Origin: Rhodococcus sp. G-MC3
Lineage (GTDB): Bacteria > Actinomycetota > Actinomycetes > Mycobacteriales > Mycobacteriaceae
Assembly (NCBI RefSeq): GCF_030063335.1
Contig: NZ_JASISW010000010.1
Span: 124,001-188,000, forward strand
Direction: 5' to 3'
DNA: 64,000 nucleotides
Part shown: in pieces, positions 7,829 to 15,624 of the stretch
Layout: each line of letters opens with the position of its first letter
How positions within the stretch are numbered: the first letter of the stretch is position 1
Program-made: the position numbers and the translations under genes
Notes under the pieces: generated by a model
Seen by the model: only the letters and a program-made list of their open reading frames with translations
The model's database searches: none
What the model was told of the DNA's origin: nothing

Positions 7829-8479
7829 ATGGGGTTGTTCCGCAAGCGCAAAGGACGCGCCACGCGTAAGGCCGAGGCGAAAGCCCTCAAGCACAAGGCC
7901 ACGCTGGAGGCCAAGCTCGGTGCGAAGAACGAACGCAAGCAGCTGAAGTCGATTGCAAAGGCCCAGAACAAGCTGAGTTCAATCGAAGCGAAGTCGTACC
8001 AAAACGTCGAAAAGGCGCAGGTCGCCACCCTGAAGGCGCAGCAGAAAGCGGCCCTGCAAGGTTCGTTCAATGCAGCGCAGGTGCGCAAGTACATCTCGAT
8101 CGCGCGCGTCTTGATCCCCGTCCTGACGCCCATCGTCTACCGCGGCACAACCGTTCTGCGCGGCAAACTCGACGAGCGCAAGGCATCGAGGCTCGGTGTG
8201 AAGCCTGCCGAACTCGGCGAGTTCACCGGCCACGGCGCCAAGCTCAATGCGCGCATCGCCGGTTCCGAGAAGTCGCTGGCACGCGTGACCGCAGCAAGCT
8301 CCGACGCCGAGACCGGCAAATTCGCCGACGCGATCTCGCAGCGACTGAGAGATCTCGGTACTGCGGTGTCGACGTCCGAGCAGATGCCTCCGGCCAGGCG
8401 CAAGGCAGCTCATCAGGCGATCTCCGCCGAGCTCGACGGCATCGAGGCCGACTTGCTCGCGCGTCTCGGCGTTCGCTAG
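7829..8479 (+). CDS. DUF6474-like basic coiled-coil protein
   Basis: The product is 216 residues long and very Lys/Arg/Ala-rich. It opens MGLFRKRKGRATRKAEAKALKHK, continues with a long probable coiled coil to about residue 85, and then has one weakly hydrophobic segment (ISIARVLIPVLTPIVYRG) near residues 90-107. This arrangement resembles a family conserved in mycolic-acid actinobacteria and annotated as DUF6474; I assign it from memory of that pattern. A TTG six bases upstream (7823) is an alternative start; AGGGGCC precedes both. Function is unknown. The basic N-terminus could bind nucleic acid or membrane phosphates. Confidence 0.65.
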   Translation: MGLFRKRKGRATRKAEAKALKHKATLEAKLGAKNERKQLKSIAKAQNKLSSIEAKSYQNVEKAQVATLKAQQKAALQGSFNAAQVRKYISIARVLIPVLTPIVYRGTTVLRGKLDERKASRLGVKPAELGEFTGHGAKLNARIAGSEKSLARVTAASSDAETGKFADAISQRLRDLGTAVSTSEQMPPARRKAAHQAISAELDGIEADLLARLGVR

Positions 8480-8497
8480 CACCGTTCAACACAGCTT

Positions 8498-9025
8498 GTG
8501 ACCTCGCCCGCCGCCTCACTCCGCGGCGGAGCTGTCGGCGCGATGACCGTCGCTCTTGCTGTCGCTGCCCACGGGGCGGCAGGCGGCGGCCATCCGCCGG
8601 GGTCGGCTTTCGTTTTTCTGCTGATCGTGGGGATCGGGGTCGGCGTCATGACGACGCTGCCCAACCCACGATCGGGTTGGACCCAGTTCTGCGCGGTGGC
8701 GGTCGCCCTGGTTCTCGGTCAGTCCGCGGCGCATGTTGCGCTCGCGGTGGGCGACAGCCATCAGATGATGCACGGCCACTCGATGCTGCCGAGCCCCACG
8801 ATGCTGGGATTCCACGCGGCCGCCTCTGCGGTCGCCGCTGTTCTGATCTGCGTGGCCGAGCGGCTCTACGGGCCGATCACCTCGGTCCTTCGTGCTGTGC
8901 TCGATCCCCCACTCCCCCTACCCGACGCGCCCCCTCGCCTGCTCGCATTCAACGAGATCCGCGTCGTTTCGATTCAGTTCAGCACTCCGTCGATCTCGAG
9001 ACGTGGCCCGCCTGTATCGGTGTGA
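8498..9025 (+). CDS. His/Met-rich membrane protein of the copper operon
   Basis: This 175-residue protein starts at GTG 8498 and has about four hydrophobic helices. A loop reads DSHQMMHGHSML, a cluster of His and Met suited to binding copper. It is the first gene of a run with ycnI, copC and copD (48 bases before ycnI), which supports a role in copper handling at the membrane. I do not know a family name. The C-terminal 40 residues are polar and Pro-rich. Function is inferred from position and the metal-binding loop. Confidence 0.7.
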   Translation: MTSPAASLRGGAVGAMTVALAVAAHGAAGGGHPPGSAFVFLLIVGIGVGVMTTLPNPRSGWTQFCAVAVALVLGQSAAHVALAVGDSHQMMHGHSMLPSPTMLGFHAAASAVAAVLICVAERLYGPITSVLRAVLDPPLPLPDAPPRLLAFNEIRVVSIQFSTPSISRRGPPVSV

Positions 9026-9073
9026 ACACCCAACAGCACTGATGCCACATCACTTTTCGAGAAAGAACCGAAC

Positions 9074-9730
9074 ATGAACAGCTTTATTCGTCGTGCCTCC
9101 GTCATCGCAGGCACTACTTCCCTGGCGCTCGTCGTCGGCGCAGGTGCCGCGTCGGCACACGTGTCGGTGTCCGCTCCCGGGGCGGAGCAGGGCGGCTACA
9201 CGGTGCTCACCTTCCGTGTTCCCACGGAATCCGACACCGCCGCAACCTCGTCCGTGAAGGTCGAGCTTCCCGGCCTCAACTCGGCACGCACACAGCCGAT
9301 TCCGGGGTGGACATCGACGGTCGACAAGAACGCCGACGGCCTCGCCACAGCGGTGACCTGGACTGCAGGGCCGGGAGCCGAGGTTCTGCCCGGCCAGTTC
9401 CAGCAGTTCCTGCTCTCTGCGGGACCTCTTCCCGAGGAAGAGTCCGTCAGCTTCCCCGCCGTCCAGACCTACAACGACGGTGACGTCGTGCAATGGAACC
9501 AGGAAGCCGCAGCCGACGGCAGTGAGCCCGAGCATCCCGCACCGTCGCTGAGCCTCACCGCAGCCAGTGCCGAGTCCGACGACCACGGCGCAGCGACCGC
9601 GACAGCCGAGGAGAGCACCACGAAGGAGTCGGACAACACGGCCCGCTGGCTTGCAGGCGTCGCTCTGGTTCTGGGAGCACTCGGCGCTGCTCTCGGCATC
9701 GGAGCTGTTGTTCGGGGTCGCCGGTCATGA
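9074..9730 (+). CDS. ycnI: YcnI-family copper-binding protein (DUF1775)
   Basis: This exported protein of 218 residues has a signal peptide ending ASA, so the mature chain begins with His (HVSVSAPGAEQGG), the copper ligand of the YcnI family. The DUF1775 domain fills residues 30-160 and includes a conserved WNQ segment. A low-complexity Thr/Glu-rich linker leads to one C-terminal helix (about 190-212) with an RGRRS tail, anchoring it to the membrane. It overlaps copC by the four bases ATGA. YcnI/CopC/CopD sets deliver or take up copper in the actinobacterial envelope. No CsoR-type operator was noticed directly upstream. Confidence 0.9.
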   Translation: MNSFIRRASVIAGTTSLALVVGAGAASAHVSVSAPGAEQGGYTVLTFRVPTESDTAATSSVKVELPGLNSARTQPIPGWTSTVDKNADGLATAVTWTAGPGAEVLPGQFQQFLLSAGPLPEEESVSFPAVQTYNDGDVVQWNQEAAADGSEPEHPAPSLSLTAASAESDDHGAATATAEESTTKESDNTARWLAGVALVLGALGAALGIGAVVRGRRS

Positions 9731-10245
9731 AGAAACTTGTTCTGGTCGTCCTGACGCTTTCGGCACTGCTCATCGGAGCTCCGACGGCGTCGGCTCACTC
9801 GATCGTCACCGGATCCACCCCGGCGAACGGCGCCGAACTCGCCACCGGTCCTGCGCAGGCGTCGATTTCGTTCAACGAGGTGCCGCAGTCCAAGTTCGCC
9901 ACCCTGAACGTCGTCGGCCCCGACGGCAACCTGTGGTCGAAAGGCGATCCACGGATCGAGGGACAGAGCGTTGTCGTCGACGTCGGAGAACTCGGGCCGA
10001 TCGGCGAGTACACCGTTGCATATCGGGTGACGTCCGCCGATGGACATCCCATCAGTGGAACGCTGAAGTTCGAACTGATTCAGGAAGGCTCCGGCACTGC
10101 CGGCGCTCCGGCAGATGTCAATGCTGCAACCGACTCCGATCCCGATGGTGGGGGCGGTATCCCACTGTGGCCCTTCCTCGTGGGCGGAGTGCTCGTGTTC
10201 GGCGGCGCACTCGCCTTCGCGTTACGTAAACCGAAGGGCGCGTAG
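9727..10245 (+). CDS. copC: Copper-binding protein CopC
   Basis: The CopC domain protein is 172 residues long. The signal peptide ends ASA and the mature N-terminus is HSIVTGSTPANGAEL, with His1 acting as part of the Cu(II) site. The second ligand region SADGHPISG is present near residues 103-111. A single C-terminal helix after a Gly-rich linker anchors it outside the membrane. It is translationally coupled to ycnI upstream, and copD starts six bases after its stop. It probably passes copper to CopD. The call is secure from the motifs and context. Confidence 0.93.
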   Translation: MKKLVLVVLTLSALLIGAPTASAHSIVTGSTPANGAELATGPAQASISFNEVPQSKFATLNVVGPDGNLWSKGDPRIEGQSVVVDVGELGPIGEYTVAYRVTSADGHPISGTLKFELIQEGSGTAGAPADVNAATDSDPDGGGGIPLWPFLVGGVLVFGGALAFALRKPKGA

Positions 10246-10251
10246 CGAACC

Positions 10252-11172
10252 GTGTTTCGCCGGTGGTGGCCTCTAGCGGCGGCAGCGATGGGAGTCGTCG
10301 GGGTCGGTGTGGCGTGGTTGCTCGCCCGCCCCGGCGGGCCCGATCCGTCGTCGGCGCTTCGTGTTCTGGCCGATTGGCTCGGCGCGACCACGCTGGGTCT
10401 CGGCCTGCTTCGCACAGATCTCTTTCCGGTGCGGAGCAGGCCGCCGGTGTGGCGCGAGATCGCAATCACTGCAGCCGCATGGACGTTGGTCGAGGGTGCG
10501 CTACTGGCCACCGCAGCGGCGGAATCGTTCGGCGGTGGCATCGGCAGCCTGTCGATATCGTCGTTCGGCACATTCCTCACCGGCATCAACGTCGGGCAAC
10601 TCGGTCTCGTGACGGTGGCCTGTACGGCAGCAGCATGCGTCTATGCCACCGCCGCCTATCGACAGGGCCGCGACTCCTCCACGGTACCGGTGGTCGTCCT
10701 CGCCGTGATTGCGCTCGTGGCGCGGCCGATCACCGGTCACATGTCGCAGCAGCCGTTCGGCGCAATATTTGTCGCCGTCCACATCGTCGCGGCATCGGTG
10801 TGGCTCGGCGTCCTCACCGCCATGGCCGTCACCCTGCGTTCGAGGGGAGCCTGGACTGCACACCTGCCGATCTTCTCGCGGTGCGCGTGGTGGTCGGTAT
10901 GGATCCTCGCGGTCAGTGGGACCGTCAACGCCGCAGTGAAGATCGGTAGCGTCGGAGGGCTCGTCGATACCGGATACGGACGCATCGTGCTCGCCAAAAC
11001 ACTTCTCCTCGTCGTGCTCGTCCTACTTGCCCGACGCCTCCGCGCCACCTGGCTCGTGTCGGTGGCCGCACACCGCACGAAAGCCGACGAGTCCACCGTC
11101 CGTGCCGCGATGCACGTGTGCATCCTCACGGGGGCATTCGGACTCGCTGCGGCCCTGGCCACGACCGCCTGA
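10252..11172 (+). CDS. copD: CopD-family copper transport membrane protein
   Basis: This 306-residue protein has about eight membrane helices and starts at GTG 10252. It shows the CopD pattern of paired histidines in neighbouring helices: RPITGHMSQQ and FVAVHIVAASVWLG, the latter followed by a helix with a Trp and small residues. CopD moves copper across the membrane with CopC as the outer donor. It closes the copper operon that begins at 8498. The following ABC transporter genes have their own ribosome binding site and a 105-base gap, so they are probably a separate unit. Confidence 0.9.
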   Translation: MFRRWWPLAAAAMGVVGVGVAWLLARPGGPDPSSALRVLADWLGATTLGLGLLRTDLFPVRSRPPVWREIAITAAAWTLVEGALLATAAAESFGGGIGSLSISSFGTFLTGINVGQLGLVTVACTAAACVYATAAYRQGRDSSTVPVVVLAVIALVARPITGHMSQQPFGAIFVAVHIVAASVWLGVLTAMAVTLRSRGAWTAHLPIFSRCAWWSVWILAVSGTVNAAVKIGSVGGLVDTGYGRIVLAKTLLLVVLVLLARRLRATWLVSVAAHRTKADESTVRAAMHVCILTGAFGLAAALATTA

Positions 11173-11277
11173 CAGCGGAGTTCGTTCACTCGCCACTCGG
11201 CGTTGTCCGAAAGATCCGGAAAGTGTTGCTTCCGGACGTGACAATCAGCGCTTCGTTCGTCCCTGTCAGGAGAAGCA

Positions 11278-12303
11278 TTGAAAACGTTCTACCGCCCTGT
11301 CCTGGGCGCGGTTGCATCCCTCACTTTGATCGCCGCCCTCGCAGCCTGTTCCGAGCCTGCCGATCCGGCCGGAGCCTCGGCCGCTTCCGGTAGCGGAACC
11401 CTGACTGTCTACACCTCCGAACCGCAGGCGAAGATCGATGCACTCAACGCCGAGTTCACCGCCGCCAATCCCGATATCGACGTGCAGGTCTATCGCGCGG
11501 GCACCGGAGACCTCAATGCCAGGATTGCAGCCGAGCGTGAGACCGGCAAGATCGGCGCCGATATCCTTCTCGCTGCCGATGCACCGACGTTCGAGGGATA
11601 CAAGGACGACAATCTGCTGCTGCAATACACCCCTGCCGACGTCGCCGCGCTGAATCAGGACATCGTCGATCCGGACGGTTACTACGTTGGCACCAGGATC
11701 ATCCCAACGGTCATCGCGTACAACACCAACACGGTGACGGGTCCGCCGACGTCGTGGAAGGACTTGGCTAATCCGAAGTACAAGGGGCAGATCACACTTC
11801 CCAATCCCGACGTCTCCGGCGCTGCCGCGTACAACACTGCGGTGTGGCTGGGCGAGGAATCGCTCGGGGAGCCCTGGCTGGAAGGCCTCGCCGCCAACGA
11901 TCCGATCGTCGCCGAGAGCAACGGCCCCGTAGGGCAGGCCGTCGCGGCAGGCACCGCGCCGATCGGAATCGTCGTCGACTACCTGGTCCGCGAACTGGCA
12001 GCCAAGGGTTCACCGATCGCCTTGGAATACCCGACCGACGGCGTCCCGTACATCTCGCAGCCCGCAGGTATCTTCCAGGACTCCGCCAACCAGGAGGCCG
12101 CGAAGAAGTACGTCGACTTCCTCGTCAGCAAGCGCGGCCAGGAAATTGCCGTCGACCAGCAGTACCTTCCGGTCCGTGACGACGTCGGAACTCCCGACGG
12201 CGCACCGTCCCTCGGGGATCTGACACTGCTGAATCCGGATCTCGCCAAGATCACCGCCTCTCAGCCCGACGCCGTCAAGAGGTTCAACGAGCTTGTCGGT
12301 TAG
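11278..12303 (+). CDS. Fe3+-type ABC transporter, substrate-binding lipoprotein
   Basis: This 341-residue lipoprotein has a signal with the lipobox LAAC and a short Ala/Ser-rich linker. The family 1 solute-binding fold follows (LTVYTSEPQAKIDALNAEF, then ERETGKIGADILLAAD), as in FbpA/SfuA-type ferric-binding proteins and 2-aminoethylphosphonate binders. Translation starts at TTG 11278 after AGGAGAAG. The stop overlaps the presumed start of the permease. With the permease remnant and ATPase downstream it forms a complete importer layout. Iron is the likeliest substrate but is not proven; the two C-terminal tyrosines of FbpA are not clearly present. Confidence 0.8.
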   Translation: MKTFYRPVLGAVASLTLIAALAACSEPADPAGASAASGSGTLTVYTSEPQAKIDALNAEFTAANPDIDVQVYRAGTGDLNARIAAERETGKIGADILLAADAPTFEGYKDDNLLLQYTPADVAALNQDIVDPDGYYVGTRIIPTVIAYNTNTVTGPPTSWKDLANPKYKGQITLPNPDVSGAAAYNTAVWLGEESLGEPWLEGLAANDPIVAESNGPVGQAVAAGTAPIGIVVDYLVRELAAKGSPIALEYPTDGVPYISQPAGIFQDSANQEAAKKYVDFLVSKRGQEIAVDQQYLPVRDDVGTPDGAPSLGDLTLLNPDLAKITASQPDAVKRFNELVG

Positions 12304-13940
12304 TACTCGCCTGGGCGGCCTGTCTCTGGTGCGGGTCGCCCTGTGGCTCGCCGTCACCGCAGTGATTCTGGTGCCGATCGGAGCCGTTGTTTCGATAGGG
12401 CTGGGCGGCAACCACATTCGCGAACTGCTGGACTCCGGAATCCTCGACGCCGCCGCCAACAGTCTCGTATCGGCCGGAGTATCCGCTTTTTTGGCGGTCA
12501 CCATCGCAGTGGCAATGGCACTGCTGCTCGATCGCACCGATTTGCCCGGACGCAGCATCCTTCGATTGATTCTGTTGAGTCCGTTGTTGATTCCACCGTT
12601 CGTCGGTGCAATTGCATGGACAGGACTGCTCGGGCCAAGCGGCATGATCAACACGTACTGGTCATCCCACTTCGGTGGACCGCTGTGGAACATCTACGGC
12701 GGCGATGGGGTCGTCTTCCTGTTGACGATTCACTCGTATCCATTGGCCTACCTGATTGTTGCCGCGGCGCTACGTCGCATCCCCGGCGATCTGGAGCAGG
12801 CCGCAAGGATGTCGGGCGCGTCGCCGTGGCGCGCCGCCGTGGCGCGCCGCCAAGGATGTGACGCTTCCGCTGCTGCGGACCGCGGCGGTGGCGTCGTTCA
12901 CGCTCGTTGCCGTGTCCAATCTGGCCGATTTCGGAATTCCCGCGCTCGTGGGCTTGCCGGATCGGTACATCACTCTCTCGACGATGGTGTACCGATTCAT
13001 TCAATCCGGCACGGTGGCACAGCCTCTCGAAGTGGTCTCCAGCATCGGCATCCTGCTGTTGTTTCTTGCGATCGCCGCCGTCGCCGTCGACCGCATTCTC
13101 GGCCGAAGGACCACCCACATCGACGGCCCGACGACGGCCCCGCAACTTCTTCCGTTGGGACGCAGCCGCACCGTGGTGGCTGTGGTCATCTGGATCGCGG
13201 CACTGTCGGCTACCTTGCTCCCCATCCTCGCGCTTGCATCACAAGCTTTGCTTCCCGCGCCCGGAGTGCCGTTGACCTGGGCCAACCTCACCCTGGACAG
13301 CATCCGCGCTGCGGTCACTGCACCGGGAACGCTGGTGGGGATTCAAAATTCGGTCTTCCTTGCAGTGGGGGCCGCCGTCATCTGCGGGGTGCTCGGACTG
13401 GCACTCGGAGTCCTCACCACCCGCACGCGTTCACGCGACAACATCGGCCTCGACGTCACGGCCATGTTGCCGCAGGCCATTCCGGGCCTGGTCATTGCGG
13501 TGGGCTGGCTGATCATCGGCCGTTACACGGGCCTGTTCGACACTCGCTGGGTCATCCTGTGCGCGTACGTAATGGCGTTTCTAGCGATCGTCGTCCAGGC
13601 CGTGCGAGCACCACTGCGGGCAACGCCGACGGCCCTGGAAGAGGTCGCGAGGTCATCCGGAGCATCACCGATGCGTGCCCTCTACGACGTGTCGTGGAAG
13701 TTGGCGATTCCCGCCGCCGTGACCGGCGCAGTTCTCGTTGCGTTGACCGCCGTCCGGGAACTCACGATGTCGGTTCTGCTCGTGGCACCGGGGACCCAAA
13801 CCCTGGGTGTCTCGATCTTCAATCTCCAGCAGGCCGGTGACTACAACGCCGCCGCCGCGCTGTCACTGCTCGTCGCACTCGTCGGGCTGGCCGGCCTCGG
13901 CCTGGTTGCGGGCGCCACCGATCGAAAGAAGCGTGCCTGA
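12293..13940 (+). pseudogene. Fe3+-type ABC transporter permease, frameshifted by a 13-bp duplication
   Basis: This should be one FbpB-like permease of about 540 residues with two copies of the binding-protein-dependent transport domain. The first half reads from 12293 (TTG; GTG 12329 is an alternative) to GASPWRAA, inside the first EAA loop. The frame then shifts and continues to 13940, including the second EAA loop (EEVARSSGASPMRALYDV). A tandem 13-base duplication at 12826-12851 causes the shift. Removing one copy restores SPWRAAKDVTLPLL. Each half stays open over long stretches, so the mutation is recent, reversible or a sequencing artefact. The ATPase starts at the last base of the permease stop. 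Confidence 0.85.
12826..12851 (+). repeat. 13-bp perfect tandem duplication causing the permease frameshift
   Basis: GTGGCGCGCCGCC occurs twice back to back (12826-12838 and 12839-12851). Thirteen is not a multiple of three, so the reading frame moves by one. The repeat could arise and be lost by slippage, which would switch the permease on and off. Confidence 0.95.
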
Positions 13941-14992
13941 TGTCCGCTATCGGCCTCGATGCCGTAGACCTCGTATACCCCGATGGGACGGTCGGCCTCA
14001 GTGGCATCGACCTGTCGGTCGCCGACGGCGAATTCCTCGCTCTCGTGGGTCCGTCCGGATCGGGCAAGACCACGTTGCTTCGTACTGTTGCCGGATTTTT
14101 GGGGCCTTCGTCGGGCACGGTCACCATCGGCGGCGATACCGTCGCGGGAGAAAGGCGTACGGTTCCACCCGAGCATCGAGGCCTTGGCATGGTGTTCCAG
14201 CAGCACGCGTTGTGGCCGCATCGCACCGTCGGACGCAACATCTCCTACCCGCTCGAGCTTGCCAGGATGCCGCGCACGAAACGCGCACAGCGCGTTGCCG
14301 AGGTGCTCGACCTGGTCGGACTTCCCGGGCTGGAGAAGCGTGACCCGGCAACTCTGTCGGGCGGCCAACGCCAACGAGTCGCTCTGGCACGGGCACTCGT
14401 CCGATCACCGCGCGCCCTGCTGCTCGACGAAGCGCTCTCGTCGCTGGACGAACCGCTTCGCGACCGGTTGCGCCTCGAGCTCCGATCGCTGACGCGGGCA
14501 GCGGGACTCACCGTTGTGCATGTCACCCACGATCGGTCGGAGGCACTTGCGCTCGCCGATCGGGTGGCGATACTCGACGGCGGTCGTATCGTGCAGATCG
14601 GGACGCCGGAGGATGTCGTACATCGGCCGGTGTCTTCGTTCGTCGCACAGTTCCTGTCCGACGCCAACGTGATCGGCGGCGTCATCGACGACGGGCGTTT
14701 CCATGCTTCGAACCATCCGCTGGAGTTGGACGCGGACGTGATCGATGCAGCCGTGGACGGCATGGGGTCTTTGTCGATACTGCCTGGCGACATCTCACTC
14801 GGGGCCGGTTCTCCGCACGACTGCGCGGCAGGTCTTGTGACGTCCTCGCTCTTCGGGCGTGACGCGAGCGATGTGGTGGTCGAATCTCACGGAGTGTCGT
14901 TCCGCTGCTCGGTGCGTGGGCCGAGGCCCACCGTCGGCGAGAGGGTCACGATGACGATCGCCCGCGGCATCTTCGACCCAGTCGCTCGGTAA
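13940..14992 (+). CDS. Fe3+-type ABC transporter ATP-binding protein
   Basis: This 350-residue ATPase has every nucleotide-binding motif: Walker A GPSGSGKTT (about residues 38-46), Q-loop FQQHALWP, signature LSGGQRQR, Walker B ALLLDEALSSLD and the H-loop VTHDRSEAL. The C-terminal 110 residues form a TOBE-like domain, as in FbpC and PotA-type ATPases. It overlaps the permease stop by one base, so translation is coupled. With the permease frameshifted, the transporter would be non-functional unless the frame is restored. The substrate is probably ferric iron, by family resemblance. Confidence 0.9.
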   Translation: MSAIGLDAVDLVYPDGTVGLSGIDLSVADGEFLALVGPSGSGKTTLLRTVAGFLGPSSGTVTIGGDTVAGERRTVPPEHRGLGMVFQQHALWPHRTVGRNISYPLELARMPRTKRAQRVAEVLDLVGLPGLEKRDPATLSGGQRQRVALARALVRSPRALLLDEALSSLDEPLRDRLRLELRSLTRAAGLTVVHVTHDRSEALALADRVAILDGGRIVQIGTPEDVVHRPVSSFVAQFLSDANVIGGVIDDGRFHASNHPLELDADVIDAAVDGMGSLSILPGDISLGAGSPHDCAAGLVTSSLFGRDASDVVVESHGVSFRCSVRGPRPTVGERVTMTIARGIFDPVAR

Positions 14993-15063
14993 ACCTGCGT
15001 GGGCGTTCGTCGCGCCACCGTGCCTACTTCCCCGACGACATCGAACGGTGTGACGCACGAGAT

Positions 15064-15084
15064 AGGTAAAATAGTTGTTTACCT
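15064..15084. promoter_or_regulatory. Inverted repeat, probable MarR operator
   Basis: AGGTAAA (15064-15070) and TTTACCT (15078-15084) form a dyad with a 7-base spacer, 60 bases before the MarR start, in a locally AT-rich stretch that is unusual here. A related AAGTAAAT follows. It is probably the self-operator of the MarR/MFS pair. Confidence 0.6.
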
Positions 15085-15143
15085 CAGCTATGTATCTATA
15101 TCGTTGCAGACAGCAAGTAAATATCTCACCCGTTGGAGCACCC

Positions 15144-15620
15144 ATGGCAGTACACACCACCACAGCAGAATCGCTGGTCGAAGAGGTCTTTCTCTTCGGT
15201 CGTGCGCTGCGGCGGGCCGTGATCACCACCGACGATGAGGATTCACCTTTGCCGCAGGCACTGACCGGAGTTCTGGCCATCCTCGCGACCGAAGGTGAAT
15301 GCAGACAGACCGACCTCGCCAATAGGCTCTGCGTCAGCCAGTCCGCCCTCAGTCGGCAGATCGCAGACCTCGTCGACCTCGGATACATCGATCGAACCCC
15401 GGATCCAGACGACAAACGCGCCTCGCGCGTCTGCGTCTCAGCCACAGGCCAACACAAGTTGGCCATCATCTGGGACTACCGCGCACAACGATTGCGCGAA
15501 ATGTTGAGCGACTGGAGCGAAACGGAAGCCCGCACCGCTCTCGACTCCATTCGAAAACTCAACAACACCTTCAATGAAGACGCGCAAGACCTGGCGCACT
15601 TGAAACTGATTGCGAGATAA
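15144..15620 (+). CDS. MarR-family transcriptional regulator of an MFS exporter
   Basis: This 158-residue winged-helix protein has the recognition region CRQTDLANRLCVSQSALSRQIADLVDLGYIDR and a wing DPDDKRASRVCVSATG, both diagnostic of MarR proteins. ATG 15144 follows GGAG at good spacing. The exporter gene begins four bases after the stop, so the two are cotranscribed. The palindrome at 15064-15084 is the likely operator. By analogy with similar pairs it represses the exporter until a toxic ligand binds. Confidence 0.9.
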   Translation: MAVHTTTAESLVEEVFLFGRALRRAVITTDDEDSPLPQALTGVLAILATEGECRQTDLANRLCVSQSALSRQIADLVDLGYIDRTPDPDDKRASRVCVSATGQHKLAIIWDYRAQRLREMLSDWSETEARTALDSIRKLNNTFNEDAQDLAHLKLIAR

Positions 15621-15624
15621 GACA

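Noticed and set aside
12293..13840. A single 515-codon protein from the first permease frame
   Set aside because: After residue about 182 the frame loses all membrane character and becomes Arg/His-rich; the true continuation is in the frame ending at 13940.
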